From Engraulis encrasicolus (taxonomy: Eukaryota; Chordata; Actinopteri; Clupeiformes; Engraulidae): a stretch of 64,000 bases of DNA. The stretch is from assembly GCF_034702125.1 (NCBI RefSeq), contig NC_085860.1, positions 56,704,976 to 56,768,975 on the forward strand, read 5' to 3'. Under the pieces are notes generated by a model. The model did not search any database and was not told the DNA's origin. It worked only from the letters and a program-made list of their open reading frames with translations. Made by a program: the position numbers and the translations under genes. This document shows positions 32,162 to 42,777 of the stretch, in pieces; the first letter of the stretch is position 1; the number at the start of each line of letters is the position of its first letter.

Positions 32162-34424
32162 TTTATTATTATCGTTCTTGTGCAGGGGCAGCAAAAATAG
32201 AAAATGGAAATCCTCCTAGGCCTTTCGAGATAGAGACACCGTTCAAACACTAAAACGACCGGCTCGGCTTGGAGATCGCGTATATTAATAGGCTTTTCCG
32301 TGTCTCTTGTCGTTTTCCCGTTTTTGGCGATTTTGTGAAAGCCTGGGTCCCCATTGAAAAACATGGTGGAACCTTCATGAACCAAGGTTCCGCCACTCTA
32401 GAGATTAGAGTGTAGGAGGCTTTTTCGGTCATAAAACATCAACACTTTCACCTAGAAGTTTAGTTGACGCGTTGTTAGCGAGCTCTATGGGATGTCTCCA
32501 AATTGTCAAAGTTTCATCTCCCAACTCCCAATACTTTTTAAATGGCAGGTTTGTAAAAAAAACAGGCCTGGCTCTATGGAGAATCCCAGTCTTTCGAAAA
32601 GGGCATTTTTCAAGAGATCAGCGCATGTCCCACACGGAGGTCCATTTGTGCCTGAACCCTTTCACCTATAAACTTCATTCAAAGACTGTTAGAGAGATCA
32701 CAAGCATGACTCCGATCTGTGAAAAGGACATGTGCCAACTCCTTTTAGTTTTTTTACAACGATGTTGTAAAGACAAAAAACTCATTCTCATTTTCTCCCC
32801 TGTTAAAGGCTCAATACTAACTGTCAGTTAGTATCAGAACAGGTGCTCCCAATGAAGGATTCCATCTTAACTGCCACTGTCTCAAGATTCTATTCTTAAC
32901 GAGCAGGTGCGAGCAGCCATTCTAGAAGGCTATTGTTCAGCTCTTCCATGCAATCTAATATAGTCTTGCTGGACTGTGTATGACAGTTAGCTGCTTGGCT
33001 TAGTGGTAATGCATGCCGCTGCATTAGAGATATGGAGGTTGAGGGTTCGAATCCCATCCGAAGCCATGTTGATTTTCTAAATTATATCATATGCAGCGTT
33101 CCTTGGCCGACTTAAAATGCCATGTATATCATTTAGTATGGATGGCAAATGTGCTGAATTACAGATATTGAGGTTGGGGGTTCGAAACCCAGTCAAAGCC
33201 ATGTTGATTTTCAAAATTATATCATATGCAGCGTTCCTTGGCCAACTTAAAATGCCATGTATATCATTTAGTATGGATGGCAAATGTGCTGAATTACAGA
33301 TATTGAGGTTGGGGGTTCGAAACCCAGTCAAAGCCATGTTGATTTTCAAAATTATATCATATGCAGTGTTCCTTGGCCAACTTAAAATGCCATGTATGTC
33401 ATTTAGTATGCATGGCAAATGTGCTGGATTACAGATATGGAGGTTGGGGGTTCGAATCCCAGTCAAAGCCATGTTGATTTTCTAAATTATATCATATGCA
33501 GCGTTCCTTGGCCGACTTAAAATGCCATGTATATCATTTAGTATGCATGGCAAATGTGCTGGATTACAGATATGGAGGTTGGGGGTTCGAATCCCAGTCA
33601 AAGCCATGTTGATTTTCTAAATTATATCATATGCAGCGTTCCTTGGTCGACTTAAAATGCCATGTATATCATTTAGTATGGATGGCAAATGTGCTGAATT
33701 ACAGATATTGAGGTTGGGGGTTCGAAACCCAGTCAAAGCCATGTTGATTTTCAAAATTATATCATATGCAGTGTTCCTTGGCCAACTTAAAATGCCATGT
33801 ATGTCATTTAGTATGCATGGCAAATGTGCTGGATTACAGATATGGAGGTTGGGGGTTCGAATCCCAGTCAAAGCCATGTTGATTTTCAAAATGATATCAT
33901 ATGCAGTGTTCCTTGGCCAACTTAAAATGCCATGTATGTCATTTAGTATGAATGGCAAATGTGCTGAATTAGGGATATGGGGGTTGGAGGTTCGAACCCC
34001 AGTCGAAGCCATGTTGATTTTCAAAATGATATCATATGCAGTGTTCCTTAGCCAACTTCAAATATCATGTATTGTATGTCATTTAATATCAATGGCAAAG
34101 GGGTTGGATTACAGATATGGAGGTTGTGAGTTCGAATCCCGCTCAAAGCCATGTTGATTTTCAAAATTATATCATATGCAGTGTTCCTTAGCCAACTTAA
34201 AATACCATGTATGTCATTTAGTATATCCCCAAAACGCAGAGCTACAACACTTTCAAGATGGCTGAATCCAAGATGGCTGAATTGTTTGGCCCATGACTTC
34301 TGACTGGGTGGATGGAGTTTTTCCAAGATTTCTTTTAGCTTTGTTTTCTCAATAGTACTTTGTTTCATCTCTGCCCCCAAAGGCAAGCCCGCTTCCAGCA
34401 TTTTCTGTGAGAATGCATTTCTAG
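32162..34424 (+). mobile_element. Helentron-like non-autonomous element, unit 2
   Basis: A near-identical copy of the unit 1 body from about 32170, without the AAGCGGGCTTG 5' segment. It ends with CAAGCCCGCTT (34384-34394), the same hairpin (34398-34416) and CTAG (34421-34424). The Tc1 host resumes at TTATGG immediately after. Confidence 0.6.
32992..34145 (+). repeat. Central 135-bp tandem array of unit 2 (nine B-box-bearing repeats)
   Basis: GGTTCGANNCC occurs at 33044, 33179, 33314, 33449, 33584, 33719, 33854 and 33989, an exact 135-bp period. A degenerate ninth (AGTTCGAATCC) is at 34129. It has four more units than array 1, consistent with unequal exchange. Confidence 0.9.
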
Positions 34425-35090
34425 TTATGGTTTGAGGGTGTTTGTCTGGCCAAGGCACAGGACAACTTCACATCGTCAACGAATGGATGGAGGGAGACAT
34501 GTAATGTGCAATCCTGAGTGCAAATGTCCTTCCCTCCACCACTACACTGAATGGTGGACCATTTTTGGATCTCTCAACATGACAATATACAACATACAGT
34601 CAAAGCAACGAAGGAGTGACTGAATAAGAAGCATATTAAAGTCGTGAAGTGGCCTAGACAGTCTCCAAATATTAACCCTATAGTAATTCTATGGAGAGAA
34701 GTGAATCTCTCATTTGCCAAGCTACAGTCACAAACTATTAATGTTTTAGAGATAATCTGCAAAGAAAAATGGGCAAAAATAATTTCTACTATATGCACAA
34801 ACATTCTCATCAACTAAAAGAAGCATCTGACCTCAGTGCTAGACAACTAGGGCTTTGCCACAAAGCACTTTATCTTCTTTAGCTAGAGGGGTCAAATACT
34901 TATTTGCCTAAATTAAATACAAATAAATTAAAATATATTATTTTAAGTTATTTTCTGGAATTTCTTTTTGATATTCTGTCTCTCCATGTTTGAATACATA
35001 TTATCATAAATTTATAGACTTATCATGTCTTTATTAGTGGGCAAACCGGCAAAATCAGGAAGGGATCAAATACATATTGGACTCACTGTA

Positions 35091-35146
35091 TATCCTCATT
35101 TAGTTTTAGGAAGTTAGTGCTCATCCGTTCAGTGATGGCAGACATG
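35091..35146 (-). mobile_element. L2-like LINE, middle segment (segment 2)
   Basis: The minus strand reads MSAITERMSTNFLKLNED, continuing into segment 1 across the Tc1 element. It is the short piece left between two insertions. Confidence 0.75.
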
Positions 35147-36521
35147 CAGGGGCGGATTAAGAAATTATGCCCCCCTGGGCCAGGCACTGTCTTGGCCCCC
35201 CATACCCCCCAAAAAACACACCTTGACTCTGGTAATCGGACATGTTAAGAGAAGTACACACAGTGCTCACAGCTAGCAGATAATTGGACACTGCGATACA
35301 CACCAGCACCCCCCCCCCCCATGCTATAGAGTGGCGCAGAACTATATACATACGTGCAGAGGCACGGCAACACATATTTGGCAGGGGGTGCTGTTGGTGG
35401 GTGGACAATTTGTGTAGGGGGCTGTGGGGGCCATACCCCAGACATTTTTGTATTTTTCAGATGCAATTTCCTGCATTCTAATCAATTTTAGGGCAAGGAA
35501 TGTCAAATCTCATCTGACTCACTCCCTCAGATTTGAGATGATGAGATGACAAAATTAATGTAACATGGCCACACATGTGATGCTATATTGAGATTACTAT
35601 GCTCACTGAAAGCCCAAAAGCGTAATTTTGAATGCAGAATCCACCAAACAGTTGGTAGGCCTACACACAAGTCACACAATCAACTCATGAACTCAAATAA
35701 TTGGAAAGATAATTACAACAAAGGTGGTTTCGAAGGCTGGTTTGGCTTGTGTCCATGGGGCCAAGTTGGCCTGGCCCCTTGGGGACTTGGCCCTTTGGCC
35801 CAATTGGGCCCCCCACCCTCGGACCTGGCCTGTGGGACTATACCAGTTCATTGTATATTTGCTGGCACATGAAGCACCTTGGAAAGATTATTATAGCGAA
35901 GGCGGTTTTGAAGGCCGGTTTGAGTCACGGCTGAGGGGCCATGTTGGCCTGGCGCTTTGGCCCCCTTGGGCCCCTGGACCTGGCTTGGTCTAGGGCAGGG
36001 GTGTCAAACTCAAATTGACTGAGGGCCAAAATCAAAATCTGGAACGAAGTCGAGTGCCGAACTCAACATTTATTTTTAAATATGGACTAAAATTGTGTGT
36101 ACATGCACTTCATATTCATAGTTAAATTTCACACACACTCTTTCCCATCATATTTGTTAGTTCAAATGTGTCTGCACATCCCGTGACACAGCAAATGTTA
36201 TGTTCAAGTCATGTTACGCTATACATTAAGGTGTATGTGGGCCAACTGTAATAGATATTTGAAATGATCTCGCGGGCCGAATAAAATGGCTTCGCGGGCC
36301 ACATTTGGCCCCCGGGCTGAGTTTGACATCCCTAGTCTAGGGACTAAACCAGGACATTGTATATATAGATAGATATTGGCTGGCACATGAAGCAACTTGG
36401 AAAGATTATTATTGCAAAGGTGGTCTGGGTCGGTGTTCACGGGGCCAAGTTGGCCTGGCCCCTTGGGGCCTCTGGCCCCCTGGGCCTAGGCCCGGTAGGC
36501 CCATTCATTAATCCACCCCTG
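35147..36521. mobile_element. hAT-type element with internal 165-bp tandem repeats
   Basis: Ends CAGGGGCGGATTAA and TTAATCCACCCCTG are exact inverted repeats. Flanks CAGACATG and CAGATTTG match at 6 of 8. The interior has three tandem units beginning 'ttggaaagat' (about 35700, 35879, 36398), rich in TTGGCC/GGGCC words. A second hAT is inserted in the second unit. Confidence 0.8.
35996..36334. mobile_element. hAT MITE, CAGGGGTGTCAAACTC type
   Basis: Ends CAGGGGTGTCAAACTC and GAGTTTGACATCCCTA with perfect 8-bp GTCTAGGG duplications at 35988-35995 and 36335-36342. The 'cgcgggcc' subterminal words are typical of this widespread vertebrate hAT group. Confidence 0.92.
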
Positions 36522-36529
36522 CAGATTTG

Positions 36530-36775
36530 CAGTTGGTTAAGGCATGAATGGCAGTGGTTTGGCTAGGCTCAATAGAGATGGATAGTTGTGTATCATCAGC
36601 ATTGAAAATCAACATTGTGCTCACTGATGATGGAGCCCAGAGGCAGCATATAAAGAGAGAAGAGGAGAGGGCCCAGGCAGCTACCCTGAGCAACTCCAAC
36701 AATCACATCATACTTGTTGGAGACGTGTTCCCCAATGGTAGCAAAAAAATGCCTTCCTATTTTGAACACTGATAT
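36530..36775 (-). mobile_element. L2-like LINE, RT segment (segment 3)
   Basis: The minus strand encodes GVAQGSCLGPLLFSLYMLPL, then a degraded catalytic block FNADDTQLSISIE, then ALTNCKS. It continues into segment 2 across the hAT. 5' truncated at about 36775. Confidence 0.8.
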
Positions 36776-36937
36776 CATCCATAATGTTGTGTACATTACA
36801 ATATTTTGAGCAAAACTGTGCTCTTACCCTGCTAATTGAACCTTCACACTCTGCTCTTACTGGTGCAATGTGCAATTAATAAAGATAGGCCTCCAGGCTG
36901 ATACAATTTAGCCATGGAACCTCCCACACTAAAATGA

Positions 36938-36970
36938 CATGTGTTTCAGTTTCATTGTCCAACCCCTGTG
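36938..36970. mobile_element. Orphan Tc1-type terminus
   Basis: 'tgtgtttcagtttcattgtccaacccc' is the reverse complement of the terminus at 26413. It is followed by a short (GT)n. Confidence 0.65.
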
Positions 36971-37440
36971 TGTGTGTGTGTATGAAAACATTACCTGTGT
37001 GAATATGACATGAAAATAATGCAGTGGCTGTGGCCTGTATGCATGTCGTACTGTATTGAAGTAATTTCTACAGAAGTAATGTTGTATTCTCTTTGACCAT
37101 CTGGTGACAGCAGCTGGCTCCCAGGTATGAACAAGTGGGGAAGTCCAAGAGGAGCTCAACTTGGCAGGCAGCATGGTTGACACGACACACGATTGTTGGC
37201 AGAGTCAGGAGGGTCGACCAGGACTGAGGGAAGGCAAGACTCTCCTCTTCTGGTCAAAGGCCTTGAAAGAACGGCAGATATCCATGCTGGCAGAAAGACA
37301 GAGGGAGCAAGATCATCTTTATGTGAAGGCTGTGTTGCAGAGAAATTAGTTGTCATGGGATATTGGGCTGTGTTTTGCATCGCCGTGATCAGCAAGTGGC
37401 GTGAAGATGCTGTTTTGTCACAAGGCAAGTTCAGCGCATT

Positions 37441-37648
37441 TCACCCATTACATTACATTACACTTAACTGACTTACAGTTATTTACAGGGTATTGTTTAC
37501 AGTCCCTGGAGCAGCGTGGGGATAGGTGCCTTGCTCAATGGCACTTTAGCCATAGAGGGAGGAAAGCATTTGATAAGGGTGGGATTCGAACCAGCAACCC
37601 TCTGACCCTCTGACCAACTCCCTGTCCATTAGGCCATGGCTGCCCCAT
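37441..37648 (-). mobile_element. tRNA-derived SINE (type 2), minus strand
   Basis: The (TACAT)n tail is at the left edge. The B box (GGTTCGAATCC in reverse complement) lies near 37583-37593, and the head 'ggcagccatggcctaatgg' ends at 37646. Full length. Confidence 0.88.
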
Positions 37649-37790
37649 AGGGCCCCGGAGTGTCTTCCTCCCCCATGGATCGGGGACAACTGTCTAAGCT
37701 GTGTCTATGTCTTCACAGGGAACTGCACCTTATCTCCGAGTCTGCACAGCTACGGACAAGTAAGAATCATCTAGGCTACTTTTCTGTTAA

Positions 37791-38743
37791 CCCTCAAGCG
37801 CCCGGGATGTTTTTGCGACTAATATGACCGAGCGTGGTCATTTATAACCCCAAGGAGTTCATATATAGACATACCACTACATAAATTATTTTTGGGGGGT
37901 CATTCAAACTTGTTTATATCTTGGACATACTTGTCCCTCATCTAAAGCAAAAAAAAAATGTAAATTTGAACATTTTATTGTTTTGCTAAAATTTATTCAA
38001 ATTTACATATGCATATTGCTAAATAGAGTATGTAATTTACATAGACAAAACCACGTCTCAAACATATAAGCTAATGCACACTCAAAATTTCTCTGAAACT
38101 TTTTCTGGACATTGTAGCTGTAAAAAGGTGTCTTCCATATGTATTAGAGCAAAGAGATGATTCAAGTGATGCTTGAGCCTTTGTACAACCATAATATGGA
38201 AATGTCTAAAAATGGCATTGATTTCTACATTTCAAACTTGCTTCCTCCATTTTTGATCAACAGGATGACTTCCATTTCACTTTCTTATCTTGTGTCTAGG
38301 ACCACTGTGCCAAGATATCAACAATATATGAAGCAATAATAGAGGAAATTCTACTTGGATGCCCTCACAATGTGCTTGATTGACTATCGCAGGGGTGCCC
38401 TATTTATTTATATAATTACGTTTTAATATTATAAATTTTTATATTATAAATATTGTAGGTCTGCTGACCATGACCTGCCCCAAGACACAAAATATAAAAA
38501 GTAGAGTTTGAAAATTACATCAGAAATGGAAATTATAATGTTGAGTATCTCATGGATCCTCTCGGGGTCATAAATGACCCCACAGATGTTTTGATTATAA
38601 TTCCCATAGATGGGCTAATCCTCACAACATTCATTCACAACATGCAGGCACAACATATGTATTGACAAACTCCTAGCAGGACAAGTTTTCTGATGAAAAT
38701 TGCAGGAATGATGTACAAAAATATGTGCCCGGTCGCTTTAGGG
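37791..38743. mobile_element. piggyBac-like MITE with TTAA flanks
   Basis: Ends CCCTCAAGCGCCCGGG and CCCGGTCGCTTTAGGG are inverted repeats, with TTAA at 37787-37790 and 38744-38747. Subterminal 'gtcatttataacc' and 'ggtcataaatgacc' are also paired. No transposase was recognised in 953 bp. Confidence 0.8.
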
Positions 38744-39139
38744 TTAAAGATGCGTAATTGAATTATGTAATTACATTATGTAATTAAATACGACAAAAAC
38801 TCCACCAATGGTTAAGTGCAAAAGAAACCTTGTCACTTTGCAATACCATCAATGCAATCCTCATTCAGCACAACAAAATCGCCCTCTGCCTCTAAACACA
38901 ATGTTGTAAATTTGCCTCTCTTCTCCATCAGGTGATTAAGAGTGTTCCAATTTGCCTTACTATCTGTAGGCCTACAAATACTGTTTATCTTTTAAAGTTA
39001 ATACATTCTCTCTTCTTACTTTTGTCTATGTTTACCATACTCCATTTTTGTTCGTCACCAGATTTTACTGCTTATGCTTTGGGCTCTCCCTCACTTTCAT
39101 CTGTGCTTTAAGTTTTTGATCTAACCTCTACTCTCTATA

Positions 39140-40058
39140 TACGCATGACTGTGTGGCTATACACAACAACAACACCATCATCAAGTTTGCAGATGATACC
39201 ACTGTTATCGGTTTAATCTCAAACAATGATGAAACAGCCTACAGGGAAGAAATAAACAACCTCATGGAGTGGTGTAGAGGAAACAACTTGTCTCTGAATG
39301 TGTCCAAGACAAAAGAATTAATAGTTGACTTCAGGAGGAAAGAACACCAGTTTGAAACCATTAACATCAACGGTGAGACAGTGGAGAGGGTGAGAGACTT
39401 TAAATTCCTTGGCGTTACCATCTCAGAGGACCTCACCTGGGACAGTCACACACAGCGCATTGTTAAAAAAAAGCCAGCAACGTCTGTACCACCTCAGACG
39501 ATTGAGGAAGTTTGGGATGAGACCCAAGATCCTGAGGTCGTTTTACAGAGGCACCATCGAGAGCATTCTGACGGGGACCATTACTGCATGGTATGGGAAC
39601 TGCTCTCAAGCCAACAGGAGAGCTCTACAGAGGGTTGTGCGTACAGCTCAGAATATATGTGGCTGTGACTTACCCTCCATACTGGAGCTATTTGAGGGAA
39701 GGAGCATCAGGAAGGCAAAGAAAATCTTGGCTGATCCTAGTCACCCCAACCATGGACTGTTTACTATGTTACCATCTGGGAAACGGTACAGAAGCCTGAA
39801 ATCTCATACTACCAGACTCCAAAGTAGTTTCTTCCACCAAGCAATAAGATTACTGAATTCATGCTGAAGACAACAAGGCACTTTCTTTGCACTTTTTTCT
39901 TTCCCCCCCCCCCCCCCCTTTTTTTATTTTTATTTTTAAAATCTTTTTGAGGACACAAGAAAAACACAACAATTTTTACTCTTTATAGGCTTCAAACCTA
40001 TAATAAGACGTAATAAACTAATCTTGAATCTTGAATCTTGAATCTTGAATCTTGACAT
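39140..40058 (+). mobile_element. CR1/Rex-like LINE, 3' half of ORF2
   Basis: The plus strand encodes the catalytic block IKFADDTTVIGLIS, then WCRGNNLSLNVSKTKELIVD, VRDFKFLGVTISEDLTWDSH. After a +1 shift near 39470 come FGMRPKILRSFYRGTIESIL, TITAWYGNCSQANRRALQRV and FFHQAIRLLNSC. Stop at 39865-39867. The 3' UTR has a poly(C)/poly(T) run at 39905-39927, and the tail is (TCTTGAA)n at 40022-40055. One frameshift separates the two frames. Relatively young but 5' truncated. Confidence 0.88.
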
Positions 40059-41299
40059 CATTTTGTTGTTCCTTTCTCAACAGGAGCATAGCCTACTTAT
40101 AGCCTACTGACTATTGGGAGTAGTAAACAATCAATCACACCCAAAGTACTAACCAATCAACACCTCCTATTTCATTACAATAACTATATATTCATTCAAA
40201 TGTTAAAAGCTTCATTTGAAAATCATTGTCTTACCCCTTTTGTGTTTTTTTTTGTCTTTTGGCTGTACGGTTGTGATCACCACCACCCACAGGGATGGAA
40301 ATTGTCGTTGACCTCAGACACATTTGTCAATATTAAATCAATAGCCTGCATGTGGAAGATTTGACTCCATCTTCATATCCTGTAGGGGCCTACCTGCCAA
40401 CTACAGGTTGTCTGGCTGACATTTCCAAAAACAGTTGCAATTGCAATTGCAACTTTTTTTTGTACACAACCCCGAGGCAAAATTCTAAGGAAGCTTTGCA
40501 ATTTTGCTATTTGCAGCTTTTTACATTCCGTCCACAGGGGGCGTACTGTCATCCAGATAAAAAGATAACAATGCCATTTTTCTTCTGGAAATATTGTCTG
40601 GGTCATACACATAGCATATACATGTCTATGTTCTGGATTTACATTAATCAATGCCTTTGGGGACAAGGGCAGTCGGAGAGGGGTGAAAGAGAGAGAGCTT
40701 CCCTCCCTAGTCAGTCTCATAGGCTGTAGCAGACTGCAGTCTGCGGGTGCGCGCACCAAGTCGTTACAGTACACGTTACCACTGGTGTAGAGGGTTTATA
40801 TATCGAGGCTATTGCAATAGCATACTGTAAATTCCGTGTGTTTTATGTCAACATACAAGGAATGGGCCATGGTCCTATGCGGACTGCATGAACAGAACTT
40901 TCTCTTGGCATGCCAGTCATATTTCTTTTCAACTCCTCCCAAGTTATCGACCCTTTGGCCTAGCCTATCAGATATTCAGATGCTGTCACTGCAAACCCAC
41001 GTTTCCAGACATGGCCTGTAGGCTACATCCAAATACTCGCATGTTCTTCTCGAGAAATAGCTTACAGAGTCAGCATACAGGTGACATTATTTCAGAATTA
41101 TTGTCCTTACTGTTTAAAGTGCAATTCTTTTTTTGTAATTTTGTCGCGGCGTGTAGAGACCTATTAATACCCTCTGTGTGCGTTGGCTTTCCGCTTAGAC
41201 TGCGGACCAGACAAAAACATAGCCAATCCTTCTTATTAACAAGGAAGTAGCCCAAGCGATATCGCAGGAACAGTCAGATGCCGTTGTGGGCGCAGCGTA
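40059..41299. other. No element recognised; upstream of presumed kitlg
   Basis: Low repeat content. 'ttgcaattgcaattgcaa' at 40434-40451 and several open frames up to 133 codons lack domains or splice context. Upstream regulatory sequence of the gene at 41.4 kb may lie here. Confidence 0.4.
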
Positions 41300-41370
41300 G
41301 CGCCAAAGTGTGGGCGGGCGCTCCATGCAGCACGGATAAAAAGGATAGTGCGTTAACTTAGCTACGTAGC
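41300..41370 (+). promoter_or_regulatory. Presumed kitlg core promoter
   Basis: A GC box (GGGCGGG, 41312-41318) lies just upstream of a TATA-like GATAAAAAGG (41335-41344). The start site would be near 41365-41375. The segment is richer in CpG than its surroundings (gcgcagcgtagcgcc). Confidence 0.5.
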
Positions 41371-41398
41371 AAGGGTTGCAATCGGAACAGTGTTGACT

Positions 41399-41536
41399 AT
41401 GTTATCTCTGACTGGATGCTTGCCGTCACTGCATTTGGCAATAGCATTTTCGCTTGCTTTGTGTCATTCTTTGCAGACGAGGACTTCGAATATGCGCAAA
41501 CGGGATGAAGAAACGATCTTTTTCTACCCGAAGTGA
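41399..41536 (+). CDS. Upstream open reading frame in presumed kitlg leader (45 codons)
   Basis: ATG 41399 to TGA 41534-41536. The peptide begins MLSLTGCLPSLHLAIAFSLA, hydrophobic like a signal sequence, and its end is basic and aromatic. It lies between the TATA-like box and the presumed kitlg start, so it could limit translation of the main frame. I do not recognise the peptide and cannot show it is made. Confidence 0.3.
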   Translation: MLSLTGCLPSLHLAIAFSLALCHSLQTRTSNMRKRDEETIFFYPK

Positions 41537-41584
41537 AAACAGAGCAGGGATTTTCAAATATTGGAATTACTTCCCCTTTTCCCT

Positions 41585-41599
41585 ATGAAGAAGTCAAAA
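41585..41599 (+). CDS. kitlg: kitlg exon 1 coding part (Kit ligand, codons 1-5)
   Basis: The exon ends ATG AAG AAG TCA AAA and is followed directly by the consensus donor GTAAGT at 41600. Kit ligand genes of vertebrates have a long leader exon that encodes only about five residues (MKKTQ in human; fish orthologues begin MKKSK as I recall) before a large first intron. The promoter-like box upstream and the nearby cep290 exons support the call, since KITLG and CEP290 are linked in human. Kit ligand is a membrane-anchored or shed cytokine for the KIT receptor, acting on pigment, germ and blood cells. Exon 2 (rest of the signal peptide, start of the cytokine fold) was not recognised up to 64000, so intron 1 would exceed 22 kb. 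The evidence is short, so this stays a strong suggestion. Confidence 0.55.
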
Positions 41600-41601
41600 G
41601 T

Positions 41602-42777
41602 AAGTGAACTGCTGCATAGTTCTCTCTATTCTAGTGGCTAGTTGGTGTTATTCTATTAAACTAGGCAGGCCTATTCTGCATGGAATGTGGCCTGAAGGAA
41701 GTGCGTAAAGTTTTTACTGCCGTATAGTATTTTAAAGAGAACATAGCCTGCTGGGGTTGACAGCATAAGCTGCGATGTGCAATGCAAACTATTTGAAAGG
41801 ACATAGCTGTAAATGACAATGCATTGCTTGTCCTATGCTCGTCTTCTAGTAGTGTAATATCAAAAGGAAATCTAAAAGCTCTCCAAACCTGGTCACTGAA
41901 AATATAAACGCAGGCTGCCCTAGTGTTGCACAGTTTGTCTTAGACATAGGTGTTGTCTTCAGATGGTGATTAAGGAAGCAGGGTAGGTGGGGAGAGCGGC
42001 TATGTCAAGTAAGCTATTTGGCCCCCACATTGGCATATGCCAGCTTGACAGCGCGCAGTCTGTGTGGGTGTGGGAATGCCGGCCGACACGTTGTTGAGTC
42101 GGTTGTTGATTAGGCTGCTTGCCACAATTTGCTCCCTTGAAAACACTGCACGACGACGGCGACAATATGAGGACCCTCTGCCTCGCACGTCTGTGCATGC
42201 TTATGTTTGTATAAGTGGTGGGGGATTCTGCCCCAAACATTTTCATTTAATCCACGTGATGTAGTCCATCCAACTCATGACTTTGCTGAATTAATTGAGA
42301 CAAATACTTAAAGCATACCTAGACCAAGTAGCCTACAATTTGTTTCAAGGGCTTGCTTGATCAAGGCAAAACGTCTGGAAATTCAACGTTGAAGATGGTT
42401 TTCACCCAGGTCGAAATGTGAAGTATGGTAACATTTATTAATAATTTATTAAGCGTTTATAATAGGCTATCTGGTAGTAATACCTGGTCACTACTGGTCA
42501 AGTTTAGGGTCCCACCAAACATTTTTGCACAATTCAGCATATTCTATTTCAACTTCAATTCTAGTGTAGTATCAATTTACTGTGTTATATTGCTCTCTGA
42601 AATTAATGCATAGAACAAATAAGCAATGCATAGAATAGCTCAAAATGTGTTTTAAACGTTTCCATGAAGGTGTAGGCACCCTGGACATTAATAAAAGCCC
42701 AGTTGTGGTTGTACACTAATTTACTCCCTGGGTGAGACTCTTTCCAGAACTTTTGAACGATGTTCTAAATGGGGTCA
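41602..42777. other. Presumed kitlg intron 1, start
   Basis: No element or exon was recognised. Open frames at 41959-42264 on both strands lack domains. Confidence 0.35.

Larger units (their letters stand above)
29349..35088 (+). mobile_element. Tc1-like transposon, hugely expanded by nested insertion
   Basis: Inverted ends 'cagtgagtccaataagtatttgatcc' and 'ggatcaaatacatattggactcactg' are flanked by TA (29347-29348 and 35089-35090). Both subterminal regions contain 'gagagacagaatatcaaaaag' in opposite orientation. A plus-strand transposase relic runs to about 30240 and resumes at 34425 (LRVFVWPRHRTTSH). Removal of 30246-34424 leaves about 1.56 kb, the normal size for the group. It lies within an L2 LINE. 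Confidence 0.9.

Noticed and set aside
30742..32831. Related open frames (151 and 119 codons) in the two Helentron-like bodies
   Set aside because: Their similarity follows from the DNA duplication. There is no recognisable domain and the C-termini differ by frame change, so conservation is not evidence of coding.
32992..34145. Regular repeats suggestive of a CRISPR array
   Set aside because: The whole 135-bp unit repeats, with no unique spacers, in a vertebrate genome.
31359..34458. Open frames of 119-169 codons on both strands across the 135-bp arrays
   Set aside because: 135 is a multiple of three, so a stop-free monomer stays open when repeated. Both strands are open and the peptides are repeats of the monomer.
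39900..39930. Poly(C)/poly(T) run as a regulatory site
   Set aside because: It lies in the 3' UTR of the LINE and has no other context.
41399..41536. Hydrophobic 45-codon frame as a neuropeptide precursor
   Set aside because: No known peptide motif or amidation/cleavage pattern. Its place before MKKSK-GTAAGT fits a leader uORF better.
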